From Bosea vaviloviae (lineage in GTDB: Bacteria; Pseudomonadota; Alphaproteobacteria; Rhizobiales; Beijerinckiaceae), in contig NZ_CP017147.1 in assembly GCF_001741865.1 (NCBI RefSeq), forward strand, positions 4,579,001-4,643,000: DNA of 64,000 bases, given 5' to 3'. Position numbers and translations under genes: made by a program. Below, in pieces: positions 8,825 to 17,858 of this stretch (within the stretch, counting starts at the first letter, position 1; each line of letters begins with the position of its first letter). The notes under the pieces were generated by a model. That model ran no database searches. It was not told where the DNA came from and saw only the letters and a program-made list of their open reading frames with translations.

Positions 8825-9037
8825 ATGCCAAAACTCTGCAAGTTCACCTCGCCCGCCGACGGAAAGCCCGTCTATGTCAATCCCGCGCAGGTCAGCGTGG
8901 TCTACACCTTCAAGGGCGAACCGCCGGACACGATCATCGGGTTTCGCAAGGACTTCATGCTGGGCGTGAAGGAAAGCCTGGAGGACACCGTCAAGATTCT
9001 CGACAAGGCGATGGCCGAGAAGGCGGCTGGAGGTTAG
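8825..9037 (+). CDS. Small hypothetical protein (70 aa)
   Basis: A compact protein with alternating strand and helix character: LCKFTSPADGKPVYVNPAQV, then VSVVYTF, then a C-terminal helix ESLEDTVKILDKAMAEKA. The 'NPAQV/VYTF/IGFRKDF' pattern looks like a small beta-barrel-plus-helix domain, but I cannot name it. GGGAAGAAG lies seven bases before the ATG, which supports the start. The stop codon TAG coincides with the TAGAGC edge of a repeat. Confidence 0.65.
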   Translation: MPKLCKFTSPADGKPVYVNPAQVSVVYTFKGEPPDTIIGFRKDFMLGVKESLEDTVKILDKAMAEKAAGG

Positions 9038-9105
9038 AGCAGCTTCCAGCGAATTGGGCTCCGGTTCGCGTGCGAACGCTCCAGCTTCAGAGCATTGCTC
9101 ACCGG
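9035..9105. repeat. TAGAGC-type repeat, diverged copy B
   Basis: Begins with TAGAGCAGC at the stop codon of the preceding small gene and runs through GCTCCGGTTCGCGTGCGAAC to CAGAGCATTGCTC. It keeps the TAGAGC edge and the CCGGTTCGCGTG core seen in copy D, but has diverged. The rest of the gap up to 9174 shows no other feature beyond a possible promoter for the next gene. Confidence 0.5.
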
Positions 9106-9174
9106 CTCCTGAATTCCTTCGCCGCGCTCACAATGCTGAGGCAAGGTGATTGGAAAACGCGCTAAGGATCGACC

Positions 9175-9882
9175 ATGGACAGCTCAGCGCTTGACCGACA
9201 TCGCCGGCGCTGGTTGCCGATCCGCTATCTGCGGGCGAGACCGCGCCTGTTTCTCTGCACGGCCCTGGGCGTTCTGGTCAGCCTGGTCCTGCCCGACATC
9301 TGGCGGCCGACAACGCGTGCGCTGGTGGCTTGGAATGCGGCGACGATCGCGTTCCTCGTCAGTATCGTCGTGATGATGCTGCGCGCGACGCATCACACGA
9401 TACGCCGCAAGGCCGCCATTCAGGACGAAGGTCAATTCCTGATCCTGTCGCTGGTGATCCTGGCGGCCATTGCGAGCATTGGCGCCATCGTGGCCGAACT
9501 GGGCTCGGTCAAGGACGTCACGGGAATCGCGAAAGGGCTTCACCTTGGCCTGGCCTTTCTGACGATCGTCTCGGCCTGGGGCTTTGTCCATGTGATGTTT
9601 GCGCTGCACTACGCGCATGAATATTACGACGAATGGCGGTCGCATCCCGAAGCGGTGCCGCAATCGCGTGGCGGCCTCGACATTCCCGGAAATGAAGATT
9701 GCCCCGACTATATGGACTTTCTCTATTTTTCTTTCGTGATCGGCGTCGCCTCGGCAACGGCCGACATCAACATCACCTCCCGTTCGATCCGCCGGGTGGC
9801 GCTGGTCCACTGCGTCCTGGCCTTCTTCTTCAATCTGGCCATCCTCGGCCTGACCATCAACATTGCCGCCGGCCTGATCTGA
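9175..9882 (+). CDS. DUF1345 family integral membrane protein
   Basis: A 235-residue polytopic inner-membrane protein. Five or six hydrophobic helices are visible: LFLCTALGVLVSLVL, AATIAFLVSIVVMML, FLILSLVILAAIASIGAIV, LHLGLAFLTIVSAWGFVHV and the two C-terminal helices. The YMDFLYFSFVIGVASATADIN segment before the last helices is the hallmark of DUF1345, whose function is unknown. Both the length and the conserved acidic DFLYFSF motif fit. The gene stands alone between repeat copy B and the GMC oxidoreductase gene. Confidence 0.8.
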   Translation: MDSSALDRHRRRWLPIRYLRARPRLFLCTALGVLVSLVLPDIWRPTTRALVAWNAATIAFLVSIVVMMLRATHHTIRRKAAIQDEGQFLILSLVILAAIASIGAIVAELGSVKDVTGIAKGLHLGLAFLTIVSAWGFVHVMFALHYAHEYYDEWRSHPEAVPQSRGGLDIPGNEDCPDYMDFLYFSFVIGVASATADINITSRSIRRVALVHCVLAFFFNLAILGLTINIAAGLI

Positions 9883-10002
9883 CATCAGCCCGGCAGGCTG
9901 CCGAAGCCCGCCGAGGTCGTGCAGCCCAGCTCTGCGCCGATCGTCTGGTGCGTGGTCTCCCGCCATGCCAGAACGCGGTGTGGACAGGGAGAATCTGAGC
10001 GC

Positions 10003-11547
10003 ATGTACGACGTGATCGTGGTGGGCGCCGGCTCGGCCGGGGCGCCGCTGGCCGCCCGGCTTTCGGAGGATCCGAACCGCCGCGTGCTGCTGCTGGAAGC
10101 CGGGCGCGACTGGCGCGCCGCCGAGGCGCCGCACGCGCTGCGCAGCGCCAACATCATTCCGTTCATGCATGATCCGGCGCATCAGGCGCAGTGGCAGTGG
10201 CCGGAGTTGATGACCCGCCGGACCGCGGTGCAGGAGCCGCGCTTCTACTGGCGCGGCCGGGCGCTCGGCGGCTCCTCCACAGTGAACGCGCAGATCGCCA
10301 TTCGCGGCGTCGCGGAAGCCTTCGACACCTGGGCTGAATATGGCTGCGAAGGCTGGTCCTCGGAGGATGTTCTGCCGGTCTTCGACGCCATCGAGGGCGA
10401 TCCGCAGGCCGGCACCGCCGGACCCTTGCCGGTGTACCGCGCGCCGGAAAGCAGCTGGGGCCATGTCGACCTCGCCTTCCGCGATGCGGCTCTGGCTGCC
10501 GGCTACCCCTGGCTCGGCAACCTCAACGCGCGGCAGGGCGAAGGGATTGCGACCAACCCGATCAACTCCCGCGACGGCGCGCGCATCTCCACCAACGACG
10601 CCTATCTGGAACCCGCGCGGGGACGCGCGAATCTGGAGATCCGTGGTGGCGCCATGGTCGACAAGGTCCTGTTCGACGGCCACCGCGCCCGTGCGGTGCG
10701 GGTCCGCTTTGCCGGTGAGGAGTGGACGGAGATCGAGGGCCGCGAGATCGTGCTGTGCGCCGGCGCGATCCACAGCCCCACCATCCTGATGCGCTCGGGG
10801 CTCGGCCCTGCTGCGCAACTGGCGGCGCTGGGAATTCCCGTACTGCGCGACCAGCCTTTTGTGGGACGCAACCTGATGGACCATCCGGTGCTGCGCCTCA
10901 GCCTGGCCCTCAAGCCCGGCTTCGTCGCGCATGATCCCGATGCCCGCCACACCAATTGCTGCCTGACCTATAGCAGCGGCCTCGGCGGCGGCGGCCGGCG
11001 CGACATGATCATGGTCTCCTACAACCATCGCGGCTTCGTGGGCGCCACGCCCGGGCCGGGCGGAGGGGTGGGCGTATCGCTCTACGATGCGTTCTCGCGC
11101 GGCGAATTGCGCCTGAGCTCGGCCGACCCGGACGCCAATCCCGTCGTGGACGAGAACATGCTGGCCGACCCGCGCGACCGGCTGCGCATGCGCGACGCGG
11201 TGCGGCGGCTGGCCGCGCTCGCCGAGCAGCCGGCCTTGCGCGCGGTTTCCGACGATATCCGCTTCTGCGAAACCCCGCTCAGCCCGGCTGAGGCGGCTGC
11301 CTTGCCGGAGGCCGAGCTCGATGCGCTGATGCTGCAGGAGGCCAGCGACATCCAGCACGCCGCCGGCACCTGCCACATGACCGCCTATCACGACCCGCGC
11401 GGCGTAGTGGACCCGGATCTGCGGGTGCGCGGCATCGAGGGATTACGGGTGGCCGACGCCTCGATCATGCCGACGGATTGCCGGGCGAACCTGCACTTCA
11501 CCTGCGTGATGATCGGCGAAGCTCTGGCGCGGCGGATGCGCGCCTAG
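10003..11547 (+). CDS. GMC-family FAD-dependent oxidoreductase
   Basis: A 514-residue soluble alcohol or sugar oxidoreductase of the glucose-methanol-choline family. The ADP-binding motif YDVIVVGAGSAGAPLAARL is at residues 2-20. WRGRALGGSSTVNAQ (near 84) is the GMC signature 1, and LCAGAIHSPTILMRSGLG (near 250) is signature 2. Near the C-terminus, HAAGTCHM and VADASIMPTDCRANLHF supply the catalytic His region. I took the ATG at 10003 because it gives the standard N-terminus. It stands alone, with no cytochrome partner gene, so the electron acceptor and substrate are open. Confidence 0.85.
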   Translation: MYDVIVVGAGSAGAPLAARLSEDPNRRVLLLEAGRDWRAAEAPHALRSANIIPFMHDPAHQAQWQWPELMTRRTAVQEPRFYWRGRALGGSSTVNAQIAIRGVAEAFDTWAEYGCEGWSSEDVLPVFDAIEGDPQAGTAGPLPVYRAPESSWGHVDLAFRDAALAAGYPWLGNLNARQGEGIATNPINSRDGARISTNDAYLEPARGRANLEIRGGAMVDKVLFDGHRARAVRVRFAGEEWTEIEGREIVLCAGAIHSPTILMRSGLGPAAQLAALGIPVLRDQPFVGRNLMDHPVLRLSLALKPGFVAHDPDARHTNCCLTYSSGLGGGGRRDMIMVSYNHRGFVGATPGPGGGVGVSLYDAFSRGELRLSSADPDANPVVDENMLADPRDRLRMRDAVRRLAALAEQPALRAVSDDIRFCETPLSPAEAAALPEAELDALMLQEASDIQHAAGTCHMTAYHDPRGVVDPDLRVRGIEGLRVADASIMPTDCRANLHFTCVMIGEALARRMRA

Positions 11548-11559
11548 ACCAAGGCGCGC
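11538..11559. terminator. Bidirectional hairpin between convergent genes
   Basis: A perfect 8-bp stem, GCGCGCCT / AGGCGCGC, with a 6-base loop. It overlaps the last codons of the GMC gene and lies 15 bases from the stop of the convergent peptidase gene. There is no long T-run, so it may slow or stop RNA polymerase from either side, possibly with Rho. Confidence 0.5.
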
Positions 11560-11573
11560 GCTGCCCCGCCCGC

Positions 11574-12950
11574 TCAAGGCGCCCGTAGCTGGCCGAGTTC
11601 GTGCAGTAGCGCGGCCCCGGTACGCAGCCCGCTATAGAAGCAATCAAGTGTCAGGTTCTCGTTGGGCGCATGGTTCGCCTCATCGGGATTCGCATAGGGC
11701 GTGACGAAGGCGGGAATGCCGAGGATCTTGGTGAAGACATAGCCCGGCAGGCTGCCGAAGCCGGCCGGAATCAGCAGCGGCTCCACGCCTTGGGCTGCAA
11801 CGAAGGCCCGGCGCAGCACGGGGGTGAAGGGCGAGGCGATCGACGTCTTGGAGGGCTGCATGCCCTTCTCGGCCGCGATGAACTCGACCTCCGGCGCATG
11901 CCTGGCGACATGAGCCGCTATCTTACGCAGGACATCTTCCGGGTCCTGCGCGCCCACCAGCCTGACATCGCATTTCACGAAGGCCTCATTGGGCAGCACC
12001 GTCTTGGAGCCCGGCCCGCCATAGCCGCCGTGGAAGCCGTTGATGGTCAAGGTCGGGCGGAAGCAGAGACGGTCATAGAAGGGCCGCTCCGCCGGCGCGT
12101 CGAGCCGTGCGAGCCCGAGGCTGTGCTTGAATGCCTCGACATCGAGCGGCAGGCGCTCGATCGCGGCCAGCTCCTCCGGTGAAGGGGGCTCGACGCCGTC
12201 ATGGAAGCCTTCGATCGTAATCTCGCCGGCTTGGTTCTTCATGGTGCCGAGCAGATGCACCAGCGTCCAGATCGGATTGGGCACGACGCCGCCGAAATTG
12301 CCGGAATGCACGTCGCGGCTGGCATGGCGGCAGCGCAGCTCGAAGGACGCCACGCCGCGCGAGCCGAACTTGATCGCGGCCGCCCCGCTGGCATGGCGCG
12401 GGCCGTCGGCGGTCACCGCGAGATCGGCTTTCAGCACGTCCTTATTGGCGCGCACGAAGCCGGCGATGTTCGGGCTGCCGATCTCCTCCTCACCCTCCAG
12501 CATCAGGATGACGTTGCAGGGCAGAGCGCCATGCACCTTCAGATGGGATTCGATCGCCAGGATCTGCGCGAAATGCTGGCCCTTATTGTCGCCGACACCG
12601 CGCGCATAGAGACGCCCGTCACGGATGGTGGGCTCGAAGGGCGGCGAGAGCCATTTCTCGAGCGGGTCCGGCGGCTGTACGTCGTAATGGCCGTAGAGCA
12701 GCACCGTCGGCTTGCCCGGCGCCTTCTCCCAACGCGCGACGACCATCGGATGCCCCGCGGTCGGCATCAGGCTAGTCTCGAGCCCGATATCGCTCAGCAT
12801 ATCCACCAGCAGAGCTCCGACTTCGGCAATGCCGATATTTTCGGCGCTGATGCTGGGATGGCGAAGATAGGCGATCAGACGATCGAGGAAACTCGCTCGG
12901 TTCGTCTCGATATGCTCGAAAACCGCAGCCAGCGCATCGGAGGAAGGCAT
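11574..12950 (-). CDS. M20-family metallopeptidase / dipeptidase
   Basis: A 458-residue cytosolic di-zinc peptidase of the M20/M25/M40 clan, related to CNDP-type dipeptidases. LLYGHYDVQPPDP (near 84) supplies the first His and Asp ligands, GVGDNKGQ (near 120) the bridging Asp, and MLEGEEEIGSPN (near 152) the catalytic Glu pair. A dimerisation lid with FHGGYGGPGSKTVLPN follows, and the C-terminal HAPNEN holds the last His ligand. Full length. No signal peptide. Transcribed away from the IclR gene, from which it may share a divergent control region. Confidence 0.85.
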   Translation of the reverse strand: MPSSDALAAVFEHIETNRASFLDRLIAYLRHPSISAENIGIAEVGALLVDMLSDIGLETSLMPTAGHPMVVARWEKAPGKPTVLLYGHYDVQPPDPLEKWLSPPFEPTIRDGRLYARGVGDNKGQHFAQILAIESHLKVHGALPCNVILMLEGEEEIGSPNIAGFVRANKDVLKADLAVTADGPRHASGAAAIKFGSRGVASFELRCRHASRDVHSGNFGGVVPNPIWTLVHLLGTMKNQAGEITIEGFHDGVEPPSPEELAAIERLPLDVEAFKHSLGLARLDAPAERPFYDRLCFRPTLTINGFHGGYGGPGSKTVLPNEAFVKCDVRLVGAQDPEDVLRKIAAHVARHAPEVEFIAAEKGMQPSKTSIASPFTPVLRRAFVAAQGVEPLLIPAGFGSLPGYVFTKILGIPAFVTPYANPDEANHAPNENLTLDCFYSGLRTGAALLHELGQLRAP

Positions 12951-13276
12951 GACTTTGTCCCTGACAGAGGAAGGCTAGGTTGAGGGCGTAGAACGCCGCA
13001 TGACCTGTTTCTAGATAGTTGAGCCGAATGCTTGATGAAACGGTTTATCGCGACGCCGGCATCTTCGCACGGCTTCCTTCGGCTTTCCGAAAGCCTCCCG
13101 GGCCTCGTCGGAGAGGCCTGAATCGCAACCAATTCGCCGGCCCTTTCTGACGGCGCCAGATGATTTGGGGCTGCGCGCGCCCTGATCCGGGCATCCGAAG
13201 GAAACTGATCAACACAGCCAGAGGGGGCATTGACCTCCCCGCAGCTTTCGTCATAGCGTATCAAATAACAAAATGA
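12951..13276. other. Divergent intergenic region between peptidase and IclR genes
   Basis: About 330 bases with no gene I can support. It is less GC-rich at its right end and should contain the promoters of both divergent genes, so the IclR product may also control the peptidase. Confidence 0.4.
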
Positions 13277-13300
13277 TGTTTCATTATATGAAATGAAACA
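13277..13300. promoter_or_regulatory. Inverted repeat, likely IclR autoregulatory operator
   Basis: Outer arms TGTTTCA (13277-13283) and TGAAACA (13294-13300) surround an inner TTTCAT-TAT-ATGAAA dyad (13279-13293). AT-rich dyads just before the regulator gene are typical IclR-family sites. The site includes the ATG at 13293, which argues that this ATG is not the real start. Confidence 0.5.
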
Positions 13301-13313
13301 CAGAGGAACGCCC

Positions 13314-14108
13314 TTGCCGACGAAACCCGATCCAGATGCGGCCAAAGCCGCGCCGGCCGGCACCAGCACACTCGATCTCGCCTTGCGGGCGGTCGAGTAT
13401 CTGGTGCAGCAGAGCCGTCCGGCCGCGCTGGCGCAGATCGCCGGCGCGCTGGGAGCATCGAAAGCCACGATCTACCGGCATCTGGTGACGCTGCAGCGCC
13501 ACGGCTTCGTCCGGCAGGATGCCGAGACCGGTCGTTACGAAGCCGGCATCAAGCTGATGGTGCTGGGCGAGGCGCTGCGGCAGCGCTTCGACATCGTCAG
13601 CGCCGCCCGCGAGGAGCTGATGACGCTGCGCGATCGCACCGGCCAGGCCGTCACGGTCTGCGCCGCGATCGACGCCGAGCTGATCGTCCTCGAACTGATC
13701 CAGGGCCGCACGCTCATCGAATTCGCCACGCGCCCCGGCACGCGGCTCGCCTTCCATGCCAGCGCGCATGGCAAGATCTGGCTCGCCTTCGGTTCGCAGG
13801 AGCGCACGGCCGCCATTGCCAATGGCGAGCTCAAGGCCTGGACGCCGGCGACGATCGTCACGCGGGATGCCCTGCTCGCCGATCTCGACGTCGTGCGCGA
13901 GCGCGGCTGGGCCACCGCACCCGACGAGGTCATCACCGGCGTCAACACGCTCGCCGCCCCCGTCTTCGACCATCGCCAGATCCTCGTCGGCTCGATCGCC
14001 ATCGTCGGCGCGACGCAGTTCATCCCTCCCGAACCCGATCCCGAACAAATCCGCGAAGTCGTCGGCAGCGCCGCGCGCATCTCGCGGGGATTGACCTGGA
14101 AAGATTGA
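13314..14108 (+). CDS. IclR-family transcriptional regulator
   Basis: A 264-residue regulator if started at TTG 13314, which has AGAGGAA about six bases upstream; an in-frame ATG at 13293 would add seven residues but has no ribosome site and lies inside a dyad. The N-terminal winged helix-turn-helix includes PAALAQIAGALGASKATIYRHLVTLQ. The C-terminal IclR effector domain runs from about residue 75, with GHFATRPG-like FATRPGTRLAFHASAHGKIWLA and a final STIAIVG-like segment. It sits 4 bases before hyuA and most likely controls the hydantoinase/Liv operon. Confidence 0.88.
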   Translation: MPTKPDPDAAKAAPAGTSTLDLALRAVEYLVQQSRPAALAQIAGALGASKATIYRHLVTLQRHGFVRQDAETGRYEAGIKLMVLGEALRQRFDIVSAAREELMTLRDRTGQAVTVCAAIDAELIVLELIQGRTLIEFATRPGTRLAFHASAHGKIWLAFGSQERTAAIANGELKAWTPATIVTRDALLADLDVVRERGWATAPDEVITGVNTLAAPVFDHRQILVGSIAIVGATQFIPPEPDPEQIREVVGSAARISRGLTWKD

Positions 14109-14112
14109 AGCC

Positions 14113-16176
14113 ATGAGCTATTCGCTGGCCGTCGATATCGGCGGCACCTTCACCGATATCGTCCTGCGCGACTCCAAGGGCGGCCTCAGCGTCGACAAGA
14201 CGCTGACCACGCATCACGACCTGCTCGAAGGTTTTTTCCGCGGCGTCGATTCCGTACTCGGCAAGGCCGGCGTCGCAGCCGGCGCTGTCGATGGCCTGGT
14301 GGTCCACGCCACCACCGTCGTCACCAATGCGCTGATCGAGCGAAAGGGCCTGCCGACAGCGCTCGTCGTGACCGAGGGCTTCCGCGACGTGCTCTCGATC
14401 CGCAACGAGCACCGCTACGATATGTACGATCCCCAGATCGAATTCCCCGAGCCGCTGGTGACGCGTGAGCTGACCTTCGGCCTGAAGGAACGCGTGCTCG
14501 CCGACGGCACGATCGCGATCGCGCCCGATCCGCAGGATATCGCGCAATTGGCCCGCGATATCCGCGCCAGCGGTGCGCGCGCGCTGGCGATCTGCTTTCT
14601 CAACAGCTTCGCCAACCCCGCCAACGAGGCCCTGGTCGCCGCAGCGCTGGCGCGCGAGCTCAACGACGTCTTCATCTGCACCTCCTCGGAGGTCGCCCCG
14701 CAGATCCGCGAATACCAGCGCGCCTCGACCGCGACGGTGAACGCCTATGCGATGCCGATCTCGCAGCCCTATCTCAAGCGCCTCAGCGACAGGCTGCGCG
14801 TCGAGGGCTTCGCCAACACGCCCTTGATCATGCTGTCCTCGGGCGGCGTCGTCGGTGCGGAAACCGCCGGGAAGAACCCGGTGCGCATGATCGAGAGCGG
14901 CCCCGCCGCCGGCGCGCTCGCGGCCTGCCATTATGCCGAACTGCTCGGCATCGACCGTTTGATGTCCTTCGACATGGGCGGCACCACCGCCAAGGCCTGC
15001 CTGATCGAGAACCGCACCCCGCTGGTCACCGGGCTGTTCGAGGTCGACCGGCGCTATCGCTTCAAGGAGGGCAGCGGCCTGCCCGTCACCGTGCCCTCGA
15101 TCGACCTGATCGAGATCGGCGCCGGCGGCGGCAGCATCGCCCATGTCGACGATCTCGGCCTGCTCAAGGTCGGCCCGGAAAGCGCCGGCTCCAATCCTGG
15201 CCCCGCCTGCTATGGCCGTGGCGGCCAGAGCGCGACCGTGACCGACGCCGACCTCGTGCTCGGCCTGATCGATGCGGAGAACTTCCTCGGCGGCGACATG
15301 TCGCTCGACAAGCCGGCCTGCGAGGCCGCGATGGCGCGGCTCGGCCAGTCGCTCGCTGTCTCCCCCGTCCAGGCGGCGCGCGGCATCTACCGGATCGTGA
15401 CCGAGGCGATGGCCTCGGCCGCACGCACCCATGCCACCGATCGCGGCGTCGACTATCGCGGGCTGCCGCTGTTTGCCTTCGGCGGCGCGGGTCCCTTGCA
15501 TGCCTGCGGCGTCGCCGAGCTGCTGCAGAGCACCTGCGTGATCGTGCCGCCGCAATCGAGCGTGCTGTCGGCTTTCGGCACGCTGGTGACGCCGGTCCGG
15601 CTCGATCTGGTGCGCAGCGACCTGACCTTGGTCGCCCATCTCGACTGGAGCCGCGTCGACCGCGTGCTCGGCGACCTCGAAAGCGAAGGCATGGCGGCGC
15701 TCGGCCAATCCGGCTGCGCGGCCAAGGATGTCACGATCCTGGTCGGCGCCGATATGCGCTATGTCGGCCAGCAGCACGAGGTCACCGTCATCTTCGAGAC
15801 CGACCCGCGCCAAAGCCGCGATGCGGGCGCCCTCGCCCAGCAGTTCGAGGCGAACTATCGCACGCTCTACGGCGTCAACCCCTCGCATGTCCCTATCGAG
15901 ATCGTCACCTGGCGCGTCGTGGCGCGCGGCCCCTCGCCGCATTTCGACGGCCAGACCCGCCCGCAGATCGAGCAGGGGCAGGCCAAGCGGCATCGCCCGG
16001 TCCATGCCTGGCAGGATGACCAGCCGGTCCCAGTCTATGAACGCGCCGCGCTCGCTGTGGGCCAGACCATCGCAGGTCCCGCCATCATCGAGGAGCGCGA
16101 GACCACGACCGCGCTTCCCCCCGGCTGGAACGCCACGATCGACAGCCTCGGCTGCATCATCGCCAGGAAAGGCTGA
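14113..16176 (+). CDS. hyuA: Hydantoinase/oxoprolinase family protein, subunit A
   Basis: A 687-residue ATP-dependent amidohydrolase subunit, homologous to N-methylhydantoinase A, 5-oxoprolinase N-half and acetone carboxylase beta-type subunits. The N-terminal ASKHA-type phosphate loop is LAVDIGGTFTDIVLRD (residues 5-20). A second nucleotide-binding block is MSFDMGGTTAKACLIE (near 285). IDLIEIGAGGGSIAHVD and LKVGPESAGSNPGPACYGRGG (near 330-375) are family signatures. The partner subunit B follows after five bases. The substrate cannot be told: cyclic ureides, oxoproline or a lactam are all possible. Confidence 0.87.
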   Translation: MSYSLAVDIGGTFTDIVLRDSKGGLSVDKTLTTHHDLLEGFFRGVDSVLGKAGVAAGAVDGLVVHATTVVTNALIERKGLPTALVVTEGFRDVLSIRNEHRYDMYDPQIEFPEPLVTRELTFGLKERVLADGTIAIAPDPQDIAQLARDIRASGARALAICFLNSFANPANEALVAAALARELNDVFICTSSEVAPQIREYQRASTATVNAYAMPISQPYLKRLSDRLRVEGFANTPLIMLSSGGVVGAETAGKNPVRMIESGPAAGALAACHYAELLGIDRLMSFDMGGTTAKACLIENRTPLVTGLFEVDRRYRFKEGSGLPVTVPSIDLIEIGAGGGSIAHVDDLGLLKVGPESAGSNPGPACYGRGGQSATVTDADLVLGLIDAENFLGGDMSLDKPACEAAMARLGQSLAVSPVQAARGIYRIVTEAMASAARTHATDRGVDYRGLPLFAFGGAGPLHACGVAELLQSTCVIVPPQSSVLSAFGTLVTPVRLDLVRSDLTLVAHLDWSRVDRVLGDLESEGMAALGQSGCAAKDVTILVGADMRYVGQQHEVTVIFETDPRQSRDAGALAQQFEANYRTLYGVNPSHVPIEIVTWRVVARGPSPHFDGQTRPQIEQGQAKRHRPVHAWQDDQPVPVYERAALAVGQTIAGPAIIEERETTTALPPGWNATIDSLGCIIARKG

Positions 16177-16181
16177 ATCCG

Positions 16182-16217
16182 ATGGCAGGGTCACATCCAA
16201 TGGCAAGGTCGCATCCG
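16182..16217 (+). repeat. Tandem 18-base duplication at the hyuB start
   Basis: Two 18-base units, ATGGCAGGGTCACATCCA and ATGGCAAGGTCGCATCCG, followed by a third ATGG. They encode MAGSHP-MARSHP before the conserved N-terminus. Confidence 0.8.
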
Positions 16218-17768
16218 ATGGACGGCGTTGAACTCGAAATCCTCTGGTCGAACCTGATCGGCATCGTCAACGAGCGGGCCAAGGCGCTGCAGCGCATCGC
16301 CTTCAGCCCGATCGTGCGCGAGGCGGGCGACCTCGCCTGCGCGCTCTTCGACCAGCGCGGGCGCATGGTGGCGCAGGCCAATACCGGCACGCCCGGCCAC
16401 ATCAACTCGCTCGCCTTCGCCGGCGCGCATCTCGTGCGCATCTTCGAGGGGCGCTGCGAGCCCGGCGACGTGCTGATCACCAATGATCCCTGGCTTTCGG
16501 CCGGGCATTTCTTCGACATCACGGTGCTGACGCCGATTTTCGACGGGCCAAACCTCATCGCCTATATCGGCTCGACCATCCACCACACCGATATCGGCGG
16601 CTACGGCATCGGCGCCGGCGCGCGCGACGTGCATGAGGAGGGGCTGTGGATTCCCCCGCTCAAGCTCTATGAGCGCGGCAAGCCCAACGAGGTTCTCCAC
16701 GACATCATCCGGCGCAATGTGCGCACGCCGGACGCGGTCTTCGGCGACCTCTCCGCCCAGGTCTCCAGCGGCGAGGCGGCGGCCGAATACCTGATCATGC
16801 TGTGCCGGCGCTATGGCGTCGCCGATATAGAGGCCCTGTCGGACGAGATCATCAATCGCTCGGAAGAGGCGACGCGCAACGCCATCCGCAAGCTGAAGCC
16901 CGGCACCTATCACGGAGAAACCAGCTTCGACGTGCCCGGCGGCGAGATCATCACGCTCAAGACCGCGGTGACGGTCGATGTCGAGGCCGGCGCGATCATC
17001 GTCGACTTCGCCGGTTCGTCGCCCCAGACCGCCACCGGCATCAATGTCGTGCTGAACTACACCCACGCCTATTCGACCTTCGCCATCCGCTCCTGCCTCA
17101 ACCCCGATCTGCCCAACAACACCGGCTCGCTCGCGCCCATCGAAGTGCGCGCGCCGGAGGGCTCGATCATCAACTGTGCCTATCCGGCGCCGGTGAACGC
17201 ACGCCATGTGGTGGGCATGTATGTGCCGATGCCGATCCTGAAGGCACTGCATCAGGTCATGCCCGAACGTGTGCTGGCCGAAGGCTCGGGCGCAGTCTGG
17301 ACCATGCAGATCCAGGGCAAGCGGCAGGATGGCCAGCCCTTCACCTCCTCGATGTTCAACTATTCCGGCGGCATGGGCGCTCGCGCCAACAAGCCCGGCC
17401 CCAGCGCGACCTGTTATCCAACCGGCGTCGCGGCGGTGCCAATCGAGATCCTGGAGGCGACGATGCCGATCGTGTTCGACCGCAAGGAGTTGCGGCGCGG
17501 CTCGGGCGGCAAGGGGCGGATGCAGGGCGGCGACGGCCAGAGCATCCAGTTCCGCATGCTCACCGAGGCGCCCTGGCTGCTGAACGCGGTGCCGAGCCGG
17601 TTGAACCGCGGCCCCGACGGCATCGATGGCGGTTTGCCCGGCGCATCCGGCCATTTCCTCGTCAACGGCAAGCCGGTCAGCGAAGCCAAGAAGCTGACGA
17701 TGCAGCCCGGCGACGTCGTGCTCCTCGAAACGCCCGGCGGCGGCGGCTACGGAAAACCGGCATCCTGA
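16182..17768 (+). CDS. hyuB: Hydantoinase/oxoprolinase family protein, subunit B
   Basis: A 528-residue partner of HyuA. VELEILWSNLIGIVNERAKAL opens the family domain; DQRGRMVAQANTGTPGHINS and LITNDPWLSAGHFFDITV (residues 50-120) are signatures, and the C-terminal GGFPGASG-like GGLPGASGHFLVNGKP and LETPGGGGYG end is typical of HyuB. Together the A and B subunits open a cyclic amide at the cost of ATP. AGGAAAGG precedes the first ATG. The first 12 codons are a tandem duplication that creates three in-frame ATGs (16182, 16200, 16218); the conserved family start is nearest the last. Confidence 0.87.
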   Translation: MAGSHPMARSHPMDGVELEILWSNLIGIVNERAKALQRIAFSPIVREAGDLACALFDQRGRMVAQANTGTPGHINSLAFAGAHLVRIFEGRCEPGDVLITNDPWLSAGHFFDITVLTPIFDGPNLIAYIGSTIHHTDIGGYGIGAGARDVHEEGLWIPPLKLYERGKPNEVLHDIIRRNVRTPDAVFGDLSAQVSSGEAAAEYLIMLCRRYGVADIEALSDEIINRSEEATRNAIRKLKPGTYHGETSFDVPGGEIITLKTAVTVDVEAGAIIVDFAGSSPQTATGINVVLNYTHAYSTFAIRSCLNPDLPNNTGSLAPIEVRAPEGSIINCAYPAPVNARHVVGMYVPMPILKALHQVMPERVLAEGSGAVWTMQIQGKRQDGQPFTSSMFNYSGGMGARANKPGPSATCYPTGVAAVPIEILEATMPIVFDRKELRRGSGGKGRMQGGDGQSIQFRMLTEAPWLLNAVPSRLNRGPDGIDGGLPGASGHFLVNGKPVSEAKKLTMQPGDVVLLETPGGGGYGKPAS

Positions 17769-17858
17769 GTGAGGCGTGAAGCCTCGCCATCAAGACCATA
17801 AAGGGCGCGCCGCAGCTTGCGGCGAACGACCCGAAAGCAAGGGAAACGGGAGGAACCC

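Noticed and set aside
9184..11391. Long minus-strand frame opposite the DUF1345 and GMC genes
   Set aside because: Spans two real genes with clear motifs on the other strand and has His/Arg/Gly-rich shadow composition.
14020..16206. 728-codon minus-strand frame opposite hyuA
   Set aside because: Shadow of a high-GC gene; no motif, while hyuA shows all family signatures.
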